This document shows positions 8,474 to 16,952 of a stretch of 64,000 nucleotides of DNA, piece by piece. The notes under the pieces were generated by a model. It did not search any database and was not told the origin of the DNA. It saw only the letters and a program-made list of their open reading frames with translations. The number at the start of each line of letters is the position of its first letter. Within the stretch, counting starts at the first letter, position 1. The position numbers were made by a program, and so were the translations under genes. The stretch comes from Sinomonas sp. ASV322 (GTDB lineage: Bacteria; Actinomycetota; Actinomycetes; Actinomycetales; Micrococcaceae), in the NCBI RefSeq assembly GCF_030908245.1, contig NZ_JAVFJJ010000006.1, positions 162,542 to 226,541 on the forward strand, written 5' to 3'.

Positions 8474-8992
8474 TCATGCGACGGGCTGCCGGAGCGGCGC
8501 CGTGACGTCCGCGAGCGCGGCGGCGCGGCGGGCCACGACGAGGCCTTGGATCCCCAGGGTGACCGCGATGTACAGCATGATCGAGGCGCTCGAGACAGGG
8601 CTCGGGCCCCGGAGGCCCTCAAGCATGGACCCGATGACGTCGATCGCGATATGCGTCGCGATCGCGGCCATCCACAGGCCGAGTGCGGGCCAACCACCGC
8701 GCCGGTACGCGACGCCCTGCTGGATCCACACCGCAGCTGCGCGGCCGCGGAGCCAGCCGAACACCGCCGCGAGCCCGAGGGAGACAGCGAGTGTGAGCGC
8801 CTCGACCGGGGTCACGCCGCGCGAATCGGCCAGCTGGGCGAGCTGCCACACGCCGATCACGCCGAGTATGAGGAAGGTGCGCGCCCTGAGGGAGCCGATC
8901 TGGCGCGTCTGGAACTGGCGCACGATCGCCCACGCGAGGACGGCGACGGCAAGGACGATGTTCGCGGAGGAGAGGCTGCTCGTGAGGTTCAT
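8474..8992 (-). CDS. Polytopic membrane protein, unknown
   Basis: This is about 172 aa with four or five hydrophobic helices (NIVLAVAVLAWAIV, FLILGVIGVWQLAQL, VEALTLAVSLGLAAVFGWL, ALGLWMAAIATHIAIDVIG, ASIMLYIAVTLGIQGLVVA). The ATG at 8992 places a short N-terminus before the first helix; a GTG at 9034 in the same frame is the alternative and would add 14 residues. It lies 68 bases beyond the response regulator gene on the same strand (26 bases with the GTG start), so it may belong to the two-component operon or be its target. The function is unknown. Confidence 0.65.
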   Translation of the reverse strand: MNLTSSLSSANIVLAVAVLAWAIVRQFQTRQIGSLRARTFLILGVIGVWQLAQLADSRGVTPVEALTLAVSLGLAAVFGWLRGRAAAVWIQQGVAYRRGGWPALGLWMAAIATHIAIDVIGSMLEGLRGPSPVSSASIMLYIAVTLGIQGLVVARRAAALADVTAPLRQPVA

Positions 8993-9060
8993 GAATTCAT
9001 CGTTCCGCCGGGCCGCCTGCCGGGCCCCACGCACCTGTCATGACTCCGGCATGACATTTG

Positions 9061-9669
9061 TCAGATGAGCCAGCCGTTCTCCTCGGCGATCCTCGCCGCC
9101 TCGGCCCGCGTGCTTGCGCCGGTCTTCCCCATGGCGCTTGAGAGGTAGTTCCGCACCGTGCCCTCGGACAGGAAGAGCTCGCGCGCGATGCTTGCGATCG
9201 TCGCGCCGCGGGACGCGGCGCGCAGGACGTCGGTCTCGCGTTCGGTCAGCGGGCTGTCCCCGGCCGTGAGGGATTCCGCTGCGAGCGCTGGGTCGACGAC
9301 GCGGAGCCCCGAGGCGACGCGCCTCACGGCATCGGCCAGCTGGCGCGCGGGCGTGTCCTTGACGACGAAGCCCGCGGCTCCAGCCTGCATCGCCCGGCGG
9401 AGATAGCCTGGCCGGCCGAACGTCGTCACCATGAGCACGCGGCAGGCCGGCGCGACATCGCGCACCGCGGCGGCCGCGGCGATTCCGTCGATGCCCGGCA
9501 TCTCGACGTCGAGGATCGCGACGTCGGGCCGATGCTGGGCAACGGCAGCGGCGACCTCGTCCCCGCGACCCACCTCTGCAACGACCTCGAGGTCTGGCTC
9601 GAGGCCGAGAAGCGCCGCCAGCGCGCCGCGCACGAGAGCCTGGTCGTCCGCGATGAGAAGCCGGATCAC
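9061..9669 (-). CDS. NarL/LuxR-family response regulator
   Basis: The receiver domain (residues 1-115) has the acidic pocket D8-D9, the phospho-acceptor D54 (VAILDVEMPG) and the conserved K104 (FVVKDTPARQ). A linker leads to a LuxR-type HTH (LTERETDVLRAASRG, then IARELFLSEGTVRNYLS). At 202 aa it has normal family length and resembles DesR. It is co-transcribed with the kinase at 9666-10835: its start overlaps the kinase stop by four bases (ATGA). DNA targets cannot be inferred; DesR homologues often control an adjacent membrane or ABC-export gene, and here a membrane gene follows. Confidence 0.93.
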   Translation of the reverse strand: MIRLLIADDQALVRGALAALLGLEPDLEVVAEVGRGDEVAAAVAQHRPDVAILDVEMPGIDGIAAAAAVRDVAPACRVLMVTTFGRPGYLRRAMQAGAAGFVVKDTPARQLADAVRRVASGLRVVDPALAAESLTAGDSPLTERETDVLRAASRGATIASIARELFLSEGTVRNYLSSAMGKTGASTRAEAARIAEENGWLI

Positions 9670-10835
9670 GCCGAGACCCTCAGCCTGAATCCGCCGAGGT
9701 CCGAGCGCCCCACGGAGAGCACGAGCCCGGCCGCCTTCGCACGCTCGGCCAGCCCGTCGAGCCCGTGCCCCGGGGTGGTGCCGCCCCCGCGCTCGGGGCC
9801 CACGCCGTCGTCGTCAATCTGGATCCAATCCTCACCCATGGCCACTTCGCACGCGGAAGCGCCCGAATGCCGCACGACGTTCGTGACTCCCTCCCGCAGC
9901 ACCCAGCCGAAGAGCTCGCGATGCGCGGCGGAGACGGAATCGGCGGCGGTGGGCAGGCGCGCGGCGACGCCCGCGGAGCCGAGCGACGCGCGGGCCTCCG
10001 CGAGCTCGGTCGCGACGCTCACGCCGCGGTACCCGTGGACCGTGGCCCGCACGTCGGCGAGCGCGCCGCGTGCGAGCTCCTCGAGATCGGCCACCTCGCG
10101 CTCGGCCCGGTCTGGATCGAGGCGCACGAGCCGCCCGGCGAGCTCGGCCTTGACGGCGATGACGGTGAGCGAATGTCCGAGGATGTCGTGGAGGTCGCGG
10201 GCCACGCGGTTCCGCTCTTCGGCAACGGCGAGCTCGGCGAGCTCGTCCTGCGCCGCTCGTAGCTCGCGGAGGGTCTGCGCCTGGCGCCCGAGGGCTGCGA
10301 GCAGGAGGCCGATCGACACGATGAGCGCGGGCTGGCCGACTGCCTCGACGAAGGAAAGCCCGCGCGCCAGCTCGATCGAGAACGACGCGACGAAGAGTGC
10401 CGCGACGAAGCCCACGAAGAAGGAGCGAGGAAGCTGCTGCAGTCCCGCGGCGACGGCGACGAAGGTCCAATACCAGCCGGACTGCGGATCGTAGAGGAAG
10501 AAGCCGAGGCTCAGGGCCACGAGCCCGGCCAGGAGCGCAATCTTCCGCGAGAGCGAGCTGCCCCAGCTGTACGGGGGCACGAGGAGGAAGCCGAGCATGA
10601 ACAGGGCCAGGTGCGCGACGCGGAGCGGGAGCTGCCCCGCGGCGAGGGCCGTGGCGGCGAAATGGGTCCAGTTCCCCGCGGTCCAGACGGCGACGGCGAC
10701 GCCCGCCCCGACGAACCAACGCCGCGCAGCGCGCGCTTGGAGCACCCCGAGGAATCCGCGGCCCGAAAGGTCCTGCCCGAAGATCTCGCCTGCCCTCGGC
10801 GTGCCCGAGCGCTCGATCGCGGGGCCGGTGGTCAT
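9666..10835 (-). CDS. DesK-like sensor histidine kinase
   Basis: This is a 389-aa NarL-type kinase. The N-terminal half has five or six transmembrane helices (residues about 40-185) and no extracellular sensor domain, like DesK, so it may sense membrane state. HisKA_3 follows with the phospho-histidine H216 (ERNRVARDLHDILGHS). The ATPase domain has an N-box (REGVTNVVRHS) and the G-box IDDDGVGP followed by GHGLDGLAERA. It is paired with the response regulator by a four-base overlap. The DesK comparison rests on architecture only; the signal is unknown. Confidence 0.92.
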   Translation of the reverse strand: MTTGPAIERSGTPRAGEIFGQDLSGRGFLGVLQARAARRWFVGAGVAVAVWTAGNWTHFAATALAAGQLPLRVAHLALFMLGFLLVPPYSWGSSLSRKIALLAGLVALSLGFFLYDPQSGWYWTFVAVAAGLQQLPRSFFVGFVAALFVASFSIELARGLSFVEAVGQPALIVSIGLLLAALGRQAQTLRELRAAQDELAELAVAEERNRVARDLHDILGHSLTVIAVKAELAGRLVRLDPDRAEREVADLEELARGALADVRATVHGYRGVSVATELAEARASLGSAGVAARLPTAADSVSAAHRELFGWVLREGVTNVVRHSGASACEVAMGEDWIQIDDDGVGPERGGGTTPGHGLDGLAERAKAAGLVLSVGRSDLGGFRLRVSA

Positions 10836-10894
10836 GGCTTCACTCTAGTGCGGGCCGGCACGTACCAGTTCTCGTCGTGGCGCATGATCAACAG

Positions 10895-11932
10895 TCATCC
10901 GCTGAGTCGCGCGAGACGCCGAAGCCGCTCGAGGCCCGCTCGGCCACCCTCCGCGGAAGGCTCGAGCGCGCGCTCGAGGCACGCCCGCGCGTCGTCCTCG
11001 TCGAGGTCCATGCCGATCGCCACGAGCTCGCTCGCCGCCCCGCCCCCGCCGGCGGCCCGAGCCACGTGGATCGAGCGCCCCACGACGTTCACGACGTACG
11101 CGACGATCCCCCGCGCTGAGCGCACCGCGATCCGGCCCTTGAGTCGGTAGGCGCTCGCGGGTGGCGCCTCGAGCAGTTCGACGACACGCCCGGGATCGAC
11201 GCCGCCCGCCGAACGCACCGAGACGGCGCGGACGTGCTCGTGGGAGTCGTGCCCGAGGGACTCGTGCGCCGCCCGGAGGAGCGCCCCGATCGGAAGCTGA
11301 TCCTCGGGGTCCTCGAAGGAGGCGACGTCGTACACGAGTGAGGGGTCCACACGGCCGTGCGACGTCCGGACGATGTGCACGTCCGGATTGCCCTCGCGGA
11401 TGCGCCGCTCGATGCGAGCCAGAGTCTCCTCCCGATCGCAACCGGGAAGCTCGTCGCACTTGTTGAGCACGACGAGCGACGCGACGGAGAACCTCGCGGG
11501 CACGAGCGCGCCCGTGTCGACCGTGCGGAAATACTCGACGGCATCGACGACGTCGACCACACCTCCTGCACGGACCGTCTCGACACCGCTGTACCGGATG
11601 AGGCGGGCGAGCGACCCCGGCTGGGCGATCCCGCTCGCCTCCACGATGACGACATCGAGCGCGAGGCGCGGGTGCGCAAGCCTCTCGAGGGCCTCATCGA
11701 GCCCACCGCCGTCGGGGAGGCAGCACACGCACCCGCCCGAGATCGACGCCGGTTCGTCGATCTGGCCGCTCACGAGGCCAGCATCCACGTTGATATCGCC
11801 GAAGTCGTTGACGATCACGCCGACCCGTGCGCCGGGCTGCCGCAGCAGGTGGTTGAGCACCGTCGTCTTCCCCGCGCCCAGATAGCCCGTGAGCGCTATC
11901 ACCGGAATCCGCTCGTCAGCCCGCTTTCGCAC
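10895..11932 (-). CDS. CobW/G3E-family GTP-binding metallochaperone
   Basis: This 345-aa protein has a P-loop GYLGAGKTT (residues 16-24), the metal-binding CxCC motif C68-V-C70-C71 (GGCVCCLP), the switch-like VIVEASGIAQP and the guanine-specificity motif LNKCDE. A CobW C-terminal domain follows (RLKGRIAV). G3E GTPases deliver metals, often zinc under Zur control in actinobacteria; the metal here is an inference. The GTG start at 11932 has GAGGGGG upstream. The promoter region contains a dyad at 11956-11970 and stands apart from its neighbours, so the gene is probably transcribed alone. Confidence 0.88.
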   Translation of the reverse strand: MRKRADERIPVIALTGYLGAGKTTVLNHLLRQPGARVGVIVNDFGDINVDAGLVSGQIDEPASISGGCVCCLPDGGGLDEALERLAHPRLALDVVIVEASGIAQPGSLARLIRYSGVETVRAGGVVDVVDAVEYFRTVDTGALVPARFSVASLVVLNKCDELPGCDREETLARIERRIREGNPDVHIVRTSHGRVDPSLVYDVASFEDPEDQLPIGALLRAAHESLGHDSHEHVRAVSVRSAGGVDPGRVVELLEAPPASAYRLKGRIAVRSARGIVAYVVNVVGRSIHVARAAGGGGAASELVAIGMDLDEDDARACLERALEPSAEGGRAGLERLRRLARLSG

Positions 11933-11955
11933 GCCACCGCCCCCTCAACTCATAT

Positions 11956-11970
11956 TGACACCGGTTCTCA
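11956..11970. promoter_or_regulatory. Dyad upstream of the CobW gene (possible metal-regulator site)
   Basis: The 15-bp dyad TGACACCGGTTCTCA sits 24 bases upstream of the CobW start in a local AT-richer patch. Outer arms TGA and TCA pair, and the ACCGGT core is palindromic. Position fits an operator, and Zur is the obvious candidate for a CobW gene, but the core does not match the usual AT-rich Zur consensus. Treat the regulator as unknown. Confidence 0.3.
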
Positions 11971-12052
11971 TCATGAACCATGCCCTCGGCCCAAGGCCAC
12001 ACCGCTGCCGGCTCGCCGGCGCGGCGGCCGCACCGCGGCAGACGGTGAGGGG

Positions 12053-13327
12053 CTAGAGATCCGCGTAGCTCGGTCCAGGCTCGCGCGCCTCAAGTCGGGA
12101 GGCACCGGTGGCCTTGACCACGGCGACGGCGATCGCCGTCGTCATCGGGACCGCGAGCACGAGCCCGATCGAGGCCACGAGCGTGCGCACGACCTCCTCG
12201 GCCAGCTCAAAGCTCGTCAGCGTCTCGAGGAGCGGACGGTCGTAGAGCGTGACGATGACGAGGAGCGGGAGGGCGGCGCCAGCGTAGGCGAACGAGATCG
12301 TGTACACGGTGGACGCGATGTGGTCGCGGCCGATCCGCAGCGCCGAGGAGAACAGCTTGCGCGCGGGCGTGTGCGGCGCCAGCTCGTAGAGCTCCCACAC
12401 CGCGGAGGCCTGGGTGATCGTGACATCGTTGAGGGCCCCGAGGCCCGAGATGATGAGCCCGCACAGGATGATGCCCGAGACGGAGAGCTTCCCGCCGAGG
12501 TTCACGAGGGACGCGGCGTCGTGAGAGCCGACGCCCGTGAGGTTGCCCGCGTCCATCGCCCAGGCGGCGAGGAGCGCGGTCACGCCGAGTCCGAAGACCG
12601 TGCCCAGCAGGGCCGTCGAGGTGCGTGCGGACACACCGTGCGCGAAGTACAGGACGCCCATCATGATGACGACCGACCCGACGAGGGCCAGCAGGAGCGG
12701 CGGCTTGCCTTCGATGAGCCCGGGAAGGACGAACGCGGCCAGCACAGCGTACGCGCTCACGAGCCCCACGAGCGCGCGGAATCCGCGCCACCGCGCGACC
12801 GCGATGACGACGACGGCGTAGAGTCCCGCGAGCAGGAGGATCGGCACCGTGCGCACGAAGTCGACGAAGACGTACGACGGCGACTGGGCACCGCCCTGCG
12901 ATCCCGTCCCGTCGGACGGCTGCTGCACCTTCGAGAGGTTGAGGTACTTGACCTTGTCCCCCGGCTTGACGCCGTGCGAGACGATGATGTCCGGGTTCAT
13001 GAGCACCTGCACGGGCTTGCCGCCGGCATCCGGCTGGGTCACGGCCATCGTGCATTGGGATGGCTGCTGGCCCGGCATGCAGCCGGACTGCACGACCTGC
13101 TGCACCGTGCCAGTCTCCATCGTGACGCCTTGGGCGAGGGCGTAGGGGTTCGCGAGCTTGAGGTCGCCGCGGTCGCCCGTTGGCCAGAGGAGGATCATCG
13201 CAACGAGCGTCGCGACCCCGAGCGGCACGAGAACGGCCGCGAGGATCCACGTCGCCCGCCTCCGCGCCACGGCCGCAGCGGGGCTCGGAGCCGCACCCTC
13301 CCCCACGTGGCTGTGTCCGGCGCCCAA
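12053..13327 (-). CDS. YibE/F-family membrane protein
   Basis: This is a 424-aa integral membrane protein. One N-terminal helix (ATWILAAVLVPLGVATLVAM) is followed by an extracytoplasmic domain of about 100 residues with two Cys (SGCMPGQQPSQCT), then about seven helices containing YibE/F signatures (YFAHGVSARTSTALLGT, GLGALNDVTITQASAVWEL, GRDHIASTVYTISFAYAG). The family function is unknown. The start is a TTG at 13327 with GGGGA upstream, three bases after the GNAT gene stop. A GTG at 13306 is an alternative start. Confidence 0.87.
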   Translation of the reverse strand: MGAGHSHVGEGAAPSPAAAVARRRATWILAAVLVPLGVATLVAMILLWPTGDRGDLKLANPYALAQGVTMETGTVQQVVQSGCMPGQQPSQCTMAVTQPDAGGKPVQVLMNPDIIVSHGVKPGDKVKYLNLSKVQQPSDGTGSQGGAQSPSYVFVDFVRTVPILLLAGLYAVVVIAVARWRGFRALVGLVSAYAVLAAFVLPGLIEGKPPLLLALVGSVVIMMGVLYFAHGVSARTSTALLGTVFGLGVTALLAAWAMDAGNLTGVGSHDAASLVNLGGKLSVSGIILCGLIISGLGALNDVTITQASAVWELYELAPHTPARKLFSSALRIGRDHIASTVYTISFAYAGAALPLLVIVTLYDRPLLETLTSFELAEEVVRTLVASIGLVLAVPMTTAIAVAVVKATGASRLEAREPGPSYADL

Positions 13328-13330
13328 CGG

Positions 13331-14380
13331 TCAGTCCCCGAGGATGAACGTGTCCGGTCCGAGCTGCGTCGCAAGCCCCGCGTCGAGGAGCGGATCGACG
13401 GCGGCCCGCAGCGCGTCCATCGAATCGTCCACCTCGAGGAGCACGGGGTGCTGATACGCGACGAGAGCGAGGAGGCCGCGCACGGCGTCCCGCGCGTCAT
13501 CCGCTTCGAGCGCGGGGTCATGGCCGAGCAGGACCTCGGTGGGCGGCTCGTCGTCGTGTCCGGCCGCGCCCGAAGCGAGGAGCCCGGCCGCCGGGTTCGC
13601 GTAGCTCACCGCGAAGGCCCGGAGTCGGCCTTTCCTCCCCGCGGGCACCGACGAGCCGAACGCGCTCCGGGCGGGCGCGCGGAGCACGACGGCGCCGTGC
13701 GCACCCGAGGCGTCGGACAGGAAGAGCTGCTGGGCCTTGCCGACGCTCAGCGGGGCGGGCGGATCCCACTCGTGCACGGCCGTGTAGTAGCGGCCGACGG
13801 CGTCGCTCAGCTCGACCGAGCCCGTCGCGAGATCCTGGACGAGCTGGGAGCTCTGCTGCTCGGAGCCGTCGCCGAACACGGGCAGCTTGAGCGAGCCCGG
13901 ACGGACGACGACATGCCGCGATCGCTCAAGCGTGCCGAGGCCGGAGGCGCGGGCGAAGGCCTCCCCCGCGCTTCCTGCCGCGGCTTTCGTCCGAAGGCCC
14001 TTCGGGCCGCCGGGAGCCGTGAGCGCCGCCTCGCGCAGTCGGCGCAGAAGCTCGGTGCCGACCCCACGGCCCCGATGATCACGCGCGACCTCGACGTACG
14101 CCCACACTCGCCGCGGATGGAGCGCGCTCGCGTAGACGACGCCGGCCGCGATCGGGATGCCCTCGTCCACGGCGACGACGCAGCGCCGCCAGGTGTCGCC
14201 GTCGTCCGCCGTCTCGGAGACCTCATCGCCCTTCGCGGAGACCTCCCCGCCCGCCTTCCCCGCGTCAGGCCCGAGCTCGCCGCGGAACTGTGCCGCGGCG
14301 GGCCCTTCGGGGTCGCCCCAGATCTGCAGGAGCAGCTGGTCGTCGCCCGCGCGCCAGGGGCGGTAGTTCAGCTCGGCCAC
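13331..14380 (-). CDS. GNAT-family N-acetyltransferase
   Basis: This 349-aa protein has one clear GNAT domain in its first half: acetyl-CoA binding motif RDHRGRGVGTELLRR near residues 108-122, preceded by the strand VYASALHPRRVWAYVEVA. The second half is Ala/Gly-rich with a divergent second GNAT-like region (LRAFAVSYANPAAGLLASGA). Double-GNAT architecture is common in actinobacteria, for example mycothiol synthase, but MshD-specific features are not evident. It begins at a GTG at 14380 and runs directly into the YibE/F gene. The substrate is unknown. Confidence 0.78.
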   Translation of the reverse strand: MAELNYRPWRAGDDQLLLQIWGDPEGPAAAQFRGELGPDAGKAGGEVSAKGDEVSETADDGDTWRRCVVAVDEGIPIAAGVVYASALHPRRVWAYVEVARDHRGRGVGTELLRRLREAALTAPGGPKGLRTKAAAGSAGEAFARASGLGTLERSRHVVVRPGSLKLPVFGDGSEQQSSQLVQDLATGSVELSDAVGRYYTAVHEWDPPAPLSVGKAQQLFLSDASGAHGAVVLRAPARSAFGSSVPAGRKGRLRAFAVSYANPAAGLLASGAAGHDDEPPTEVLLGHDPALEADDARDAVRGLLALVAYQHPVLLEVDDSMDALRAAVDPLLDAGLATQLGPDTFILGD

Positions 14381-14403
14381 GCCCTGTGTTCCCTCCCCGC
14401 CCG

Positions 14404-15789
14404 TCAGTTCTTCTCGAGACGGTCGGCCAGGTAGCCCTGGACCTTGTCGAGCGAGACGCGTTCCTGCGTCATCGTGTCGCGCTCACGGATCGTGACCGCC
14501 TGGTCGTCGAGCGTGTCGAAGTCCACCGTGACGCAGAACGGCGTGCCGATCTCGTCCTGGCGGCGGTAACGGCGGCCGATCGCGCCCGCGTCGTCGAAGT
14601 CGATGTTCCAGCGCTTGCGCAGTTCGGCGCCGAGCGCTCGCGCCTTCGGCGAGAGGTCCTCGTTGCGGCTCAGGGGAAGCACGGCGGCCTTGATGGGCGC
14701 GAGGCGCGGGTCGAGGCGCAGCACCGTGCGCTTGTCGACGCCGCCCTTCGTGTTGGGCGCCTCATCCTCGGAGTATGCGTCGACGAGGAACGCCATCATC
14801 GAGCGCGTGAGGCCGAACGAAGGCTCGATGACGTAGGGGATGTAGCGCTCGTTCGTGGTCTGGTCGAAGTACGCGAGATCGTGGCCCGACGCCGTCGAGT
14901 GGCTCCCGAGGTCGAAGTCGGTGCGGTTCGCGATGCCCATGAGCTCGCCCCACTCGTTGCCCTGGAAGCCGAAGCGGTATTCGACGTCGATCGTGCCCGC
15001 CGAATAGTGCGCCCGCTCGTCCTCGGGGACCTCGAAGCGCCGCATGTTGTCAGGGTTGATCCCGAGGTCAACGAACCAGTTCCAGCACTCGTCGACCCAG
15101 TGGCGGAACCACTCGTCGGCCTCGCCGGGGGCCGTGAAGAACTCGATCTCCATCTGCTCGAACTCGCGCGTGCGGAAGATGAAGTTGCCCGGCGTGATCT
15201 CGTTGCGGAACGCCTTGCCGATCTGGCCGATGCCGAACGGCGGCTTCTTGCGCGAGGCCGTGATGACGTTGCTGAAGTTCACGAAGATGCCCTGCGCCGT
15301 CTCGGGCCGCATGTAGTGCAGGCCCTCGGCGTTGTCCACGGGTCCGAGGAACGTCTTCATGAGGCCCGAGAACATCTGCGGCTCGGTCCACTGGCCCGTC
15401 ACGCCGCAGTCCGGGCACGTGATCGACTCCATGCCGTTCTCGGGCGCGCGGCCCTTCTTGGCCTCAAACGCCTCGATGAGGTGGTCCTGGCGGTGCCGCT
15501 TGTGGCAGTTGAGGCACTCGACGAGGGGATCCGTGAACGTCGCGACGTGCCCCGACGCCTCCCACACCTGCTTGGGCAGGATCACCGAGGAGTCAAGGCC
15601 CACCATGTCCTCGCGCCCGCGGACGAACGTCTGCCACCACTGGGCCTTGATGTTCTCCTTGAGCTCGACTCCGAGGGGCCCGTAGTCCCACGCCGAGCGG
15701 GAGCCACCATAGATCTCACCCGCCTGGAAGACGAATCCGCGGCGCTTGGCCAGGGAGACGATTGCGTCCAGTTGGGATTTGGGTGCCAA
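14404..15789 (-). CDS. glyQS: Glycyl-tRNA synthetase (alpha2 type)
   Basis: This class II synthetase (461 aa) charges tRNA-Gly. The N-terminus ([37 protein letters not shown]), motif 2 ([19 protein letters not shown]), motif 3 region ([16 protein letters not shown]) and C-terminal anticodon-binding domain ([14 protein letters not shown]) are intact. CxxC-like pairs ([13 protein letters not shown]) form a zinc site. I place the start at the TTG of 15789 because a perfect GGAGG lies seven bases upstream and the protein then has the family length. The frame runs 29 codons further upstream but has no comparable site. Confidence 0.95.
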   Translation of the reverse strand: MAPKSQLDAIVSLAKRRGFVFQAGEIYGGSRSAWDYGPLGVELKENIKAQWWQTFVRGREDMVGLDSSVILPKQVWEASGHVATFTDPLVECLNCHKRHRQDHLIEAFEAKKGRAPENGMESITCPDCGVTGQWTEPQMFSGLMKTFLGPVDNAEGLHYMRPETAQGIFVNFSNVITASRKKPPFGIGQIGKAFRNEITPGNFIFRTREFEQMEIEFFTAPGEADEWFRHWVDECWNWFVDLGINPDNMRRFEVPEDERAHYSAGTIDVEYRFGFQGNEWGELMGIANRTDFDLGSHSTASGHDLAYFDQTTNERYIPYVIEPSFGLTRSMMAFLVDAYSEDEAPNTKGGVDKRTVLRLDPRLAPIKAAVLPLSRNEDLSPKARALGAELRKRWNIDFDDAGAIGRRYRRQDEIGTPFCVTVDFDTLDDQAVTIRERDTMTQERVSLDKVQGYLADRLEKN

Positions 15790-15887
15790 GGCATGTCCTC
15801 CATACTGATCAGGCCGCTGGGTGCGGTCCGCTAAGTCCAGAGTCAAGAGTACCGGTGGGTGGCGGGGTGGGTGCATAAGGTAGTCCC

Positions 15888-16103
15888 ATGCACGACGTCG
15901 AAATCCGCGAGGGCACCATCCGGCTCGGCCAGCTCCTCAAGCTCGCCTCGCTCGTGGAGGACGGCGTCGAGGCCGCCGACCTCATCCGCAACGGCCTCGT
16001 CAAGGTCAACGGGGAGATCGAGGAGCGGCGCGGCCGCCAGCTCACGGCGGGGGACGTCGTCGAGGTCGGCGGCGAGCGCGTCCGCCTCGTCTCGCGAGGC
16101 TAG
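15888..16103 (+). CDS. S4-domain RNA-binding protein
   Basis: This 71-aa protein is essentially a single S4 domain: [20 protein letters not shown], then the hallmark [20 protein letters not shown] and [14 protein letters not shown]. It resembles the small YbcJ/YaaA-type proteins that bind structured RNA, perhaps rRNA or tRNA. No ribosome site is visible, but a -10-like TAAGGT (15876-15881) lies six bases before the ATG, so the mRNA may be leaderless. It is divergent from glyQS, and the shared 98-base gap must hold both promoters. Confidence 0.88.
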   Translation: MHDVEIREGTIRLGQLLKLASLVEDGVEAADLIRNGLVKVNGEIEERRGRQLTAGDVVEVGGERVRLVSRG

Positions 16104-16139
16104 GCTCGGGCGCGCAGGAGATTCACGCGCGCAGAAGAT

Positions 16140-16850
16140 TCAGTCGTTCGAGAGGACCTTGTACGTCAAGAACTCGGCGACGTGGGCCATTTCCGGCGCG
16201 CTGATGCTGTGCATGATGCCGTCATAGACGATCTTCGTGAGGTCGACGCGCTCGCGCACCCAGCCGAGGGTGTACGCGATCTTGTCCTGGGTGATGACGG
16301 GGTCAGCCTGGTCGCGGCCCCAGAAGAACGGGACGGTTCCGTCGAGCTCGCCGTCCTGGACGTAGTCCCAGCCGCGGGCGCCCGGGTCGATGGCGAACCC
16401 AGAGAGGCCGACGACGGCTGCGAACTCGCGTGGGCGGCGCCGCAGGAGCGTCGTGGCCATGGCCATGCCCATCGAGAACCCGAGCAGGGTCACCGAGCTG
16501 TGCTGAGCCCGGACGCCGTCGAGCCATGCGAGGACGTAGTCTCCCGCGGCCTCGACCTGGGCGATGTCGAAGTCGTCGGAAGCCATGAGCGGGAACCACT
16601 GGTAGGCGCCCGGACCGAGCGTCTGGGGCGCCCGGAGCGAGACGGCCGTAAATTCCTCGGGGAGCAGGGGCACGAGTCCCATGAGATCGGCCTCATTGGC
16701 CCCGTAGCCGTGGAGCAGCACGACGAGCGGGGTCCCGGCGCGCTTGTCGTCGGGCCGGCTCCAGACGGCATGAGGCGCCGGGTAGCCTGCGGGGTGGTGG
16801 GCGGCGGGGTGGGTGGAGACCCTCTGGGGCTGTGCCATGGATTCCGTCAT
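16140..16850 (-). CDS. Phospholipase/carboxylesterase-family hydrolase
   Basis: This 236-aa alpha/beta hydrolase of the carboxylesterase/thioesterase family (PF02230) has an oxyanion-type VVLLHGYGANEADL, the nucleophile elbow GFSMG, and likely acid and base in RDQADPVIT and IMHSISAPEMAHV. Substrates would be short esters or acylated molecules. The ATG at 16850 (MTESMAQPQ) is chosen; ATGs at 16838 and 16868 are alternatives. The frame extends far upstream, but that part is antisense to the divergent SGNH hydrolase. The MarR-like dyad at 16865-16888 lies immediately upstream. Confidence 0.86.
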   Translation of the reverse strand: MTESMAQPQRVSTHPAAHHPAGYPAPHAVWSRPDDKRAGTPLVVLLHGYGANEADLMGLVPLLPEEFTAVSLRAPQTLGPGAYQWFPLMASDDFDIAQVEAAGDYVLAWLDGVRAQHSSVTLLGFSMGMAMATTLLRRRPREFAAVVGLSGFAIDPGARGWDYVQDGELDGTVPFFWGRDQADPVITQDKIAYTLGWVRERVDLTKIVYDGIMHSISAPEMAHVAEFLTYKVLSND

Positions 16851-16864
16851 GTGCCCATTGTTCC

Positions 16865-16888
16865 ACATAGTTGAAGAGTCAACTATGT
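16865..16888. promoter_or_regulatory. 24-bp perfect dyad between divergent hydrolases (MarR-like operator)
   Basis: The sequence is ACATAGTTGA, then AGAG, then TCAACTATGT: ten-base perfect arms around a four-base spacer. TAGTTGA-N4-TCAACTA is the form of many MarR-family operators. It lies 14 bases upstream of the esterase start and 64 bases upstream of the SGNH hydrolase, so one regulator could control both. On the minus strand it contains TTGACT, a good -35, so binding would occlude the promoter. No MarR gene is in the window. Confidence 0.65.
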
Positions 16889-16914
16889 GCCGTGGGCACG
16901 GTCTGGCTGCCCAC

Positions 16915-16926
16915 GGCGTTAACGCC
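16915..16926. promoter_or_regulatory. Perfect palindrome and adjacent inverted repeat upstream of the SGNH gene
   Basis: GGCGTTAACGCC is a perfect 12-bp palindrome 26 bases upstream of the SGNH hydrolase start. Just before it, CCGTGGGCA (16890-16898) and TGCCCACGG (16908-16916) form a nine-base inverted repeat. These may be a second operator or an mRNA hairpin in the 5' leader. The regulator is unknown. Confidence 0.35.
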
Positions 16927-16952
16927 GGATAGATAATGCAGGAGTGACGGAC

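Noticed and set aside
11357..14434. Long plus-strand open frame (about 1025 codons)
   Set aside because: It is the mirror of the minus-strand CobW, YibE/F and GNAT genes, Arg/Asp/His-rich with no domain.
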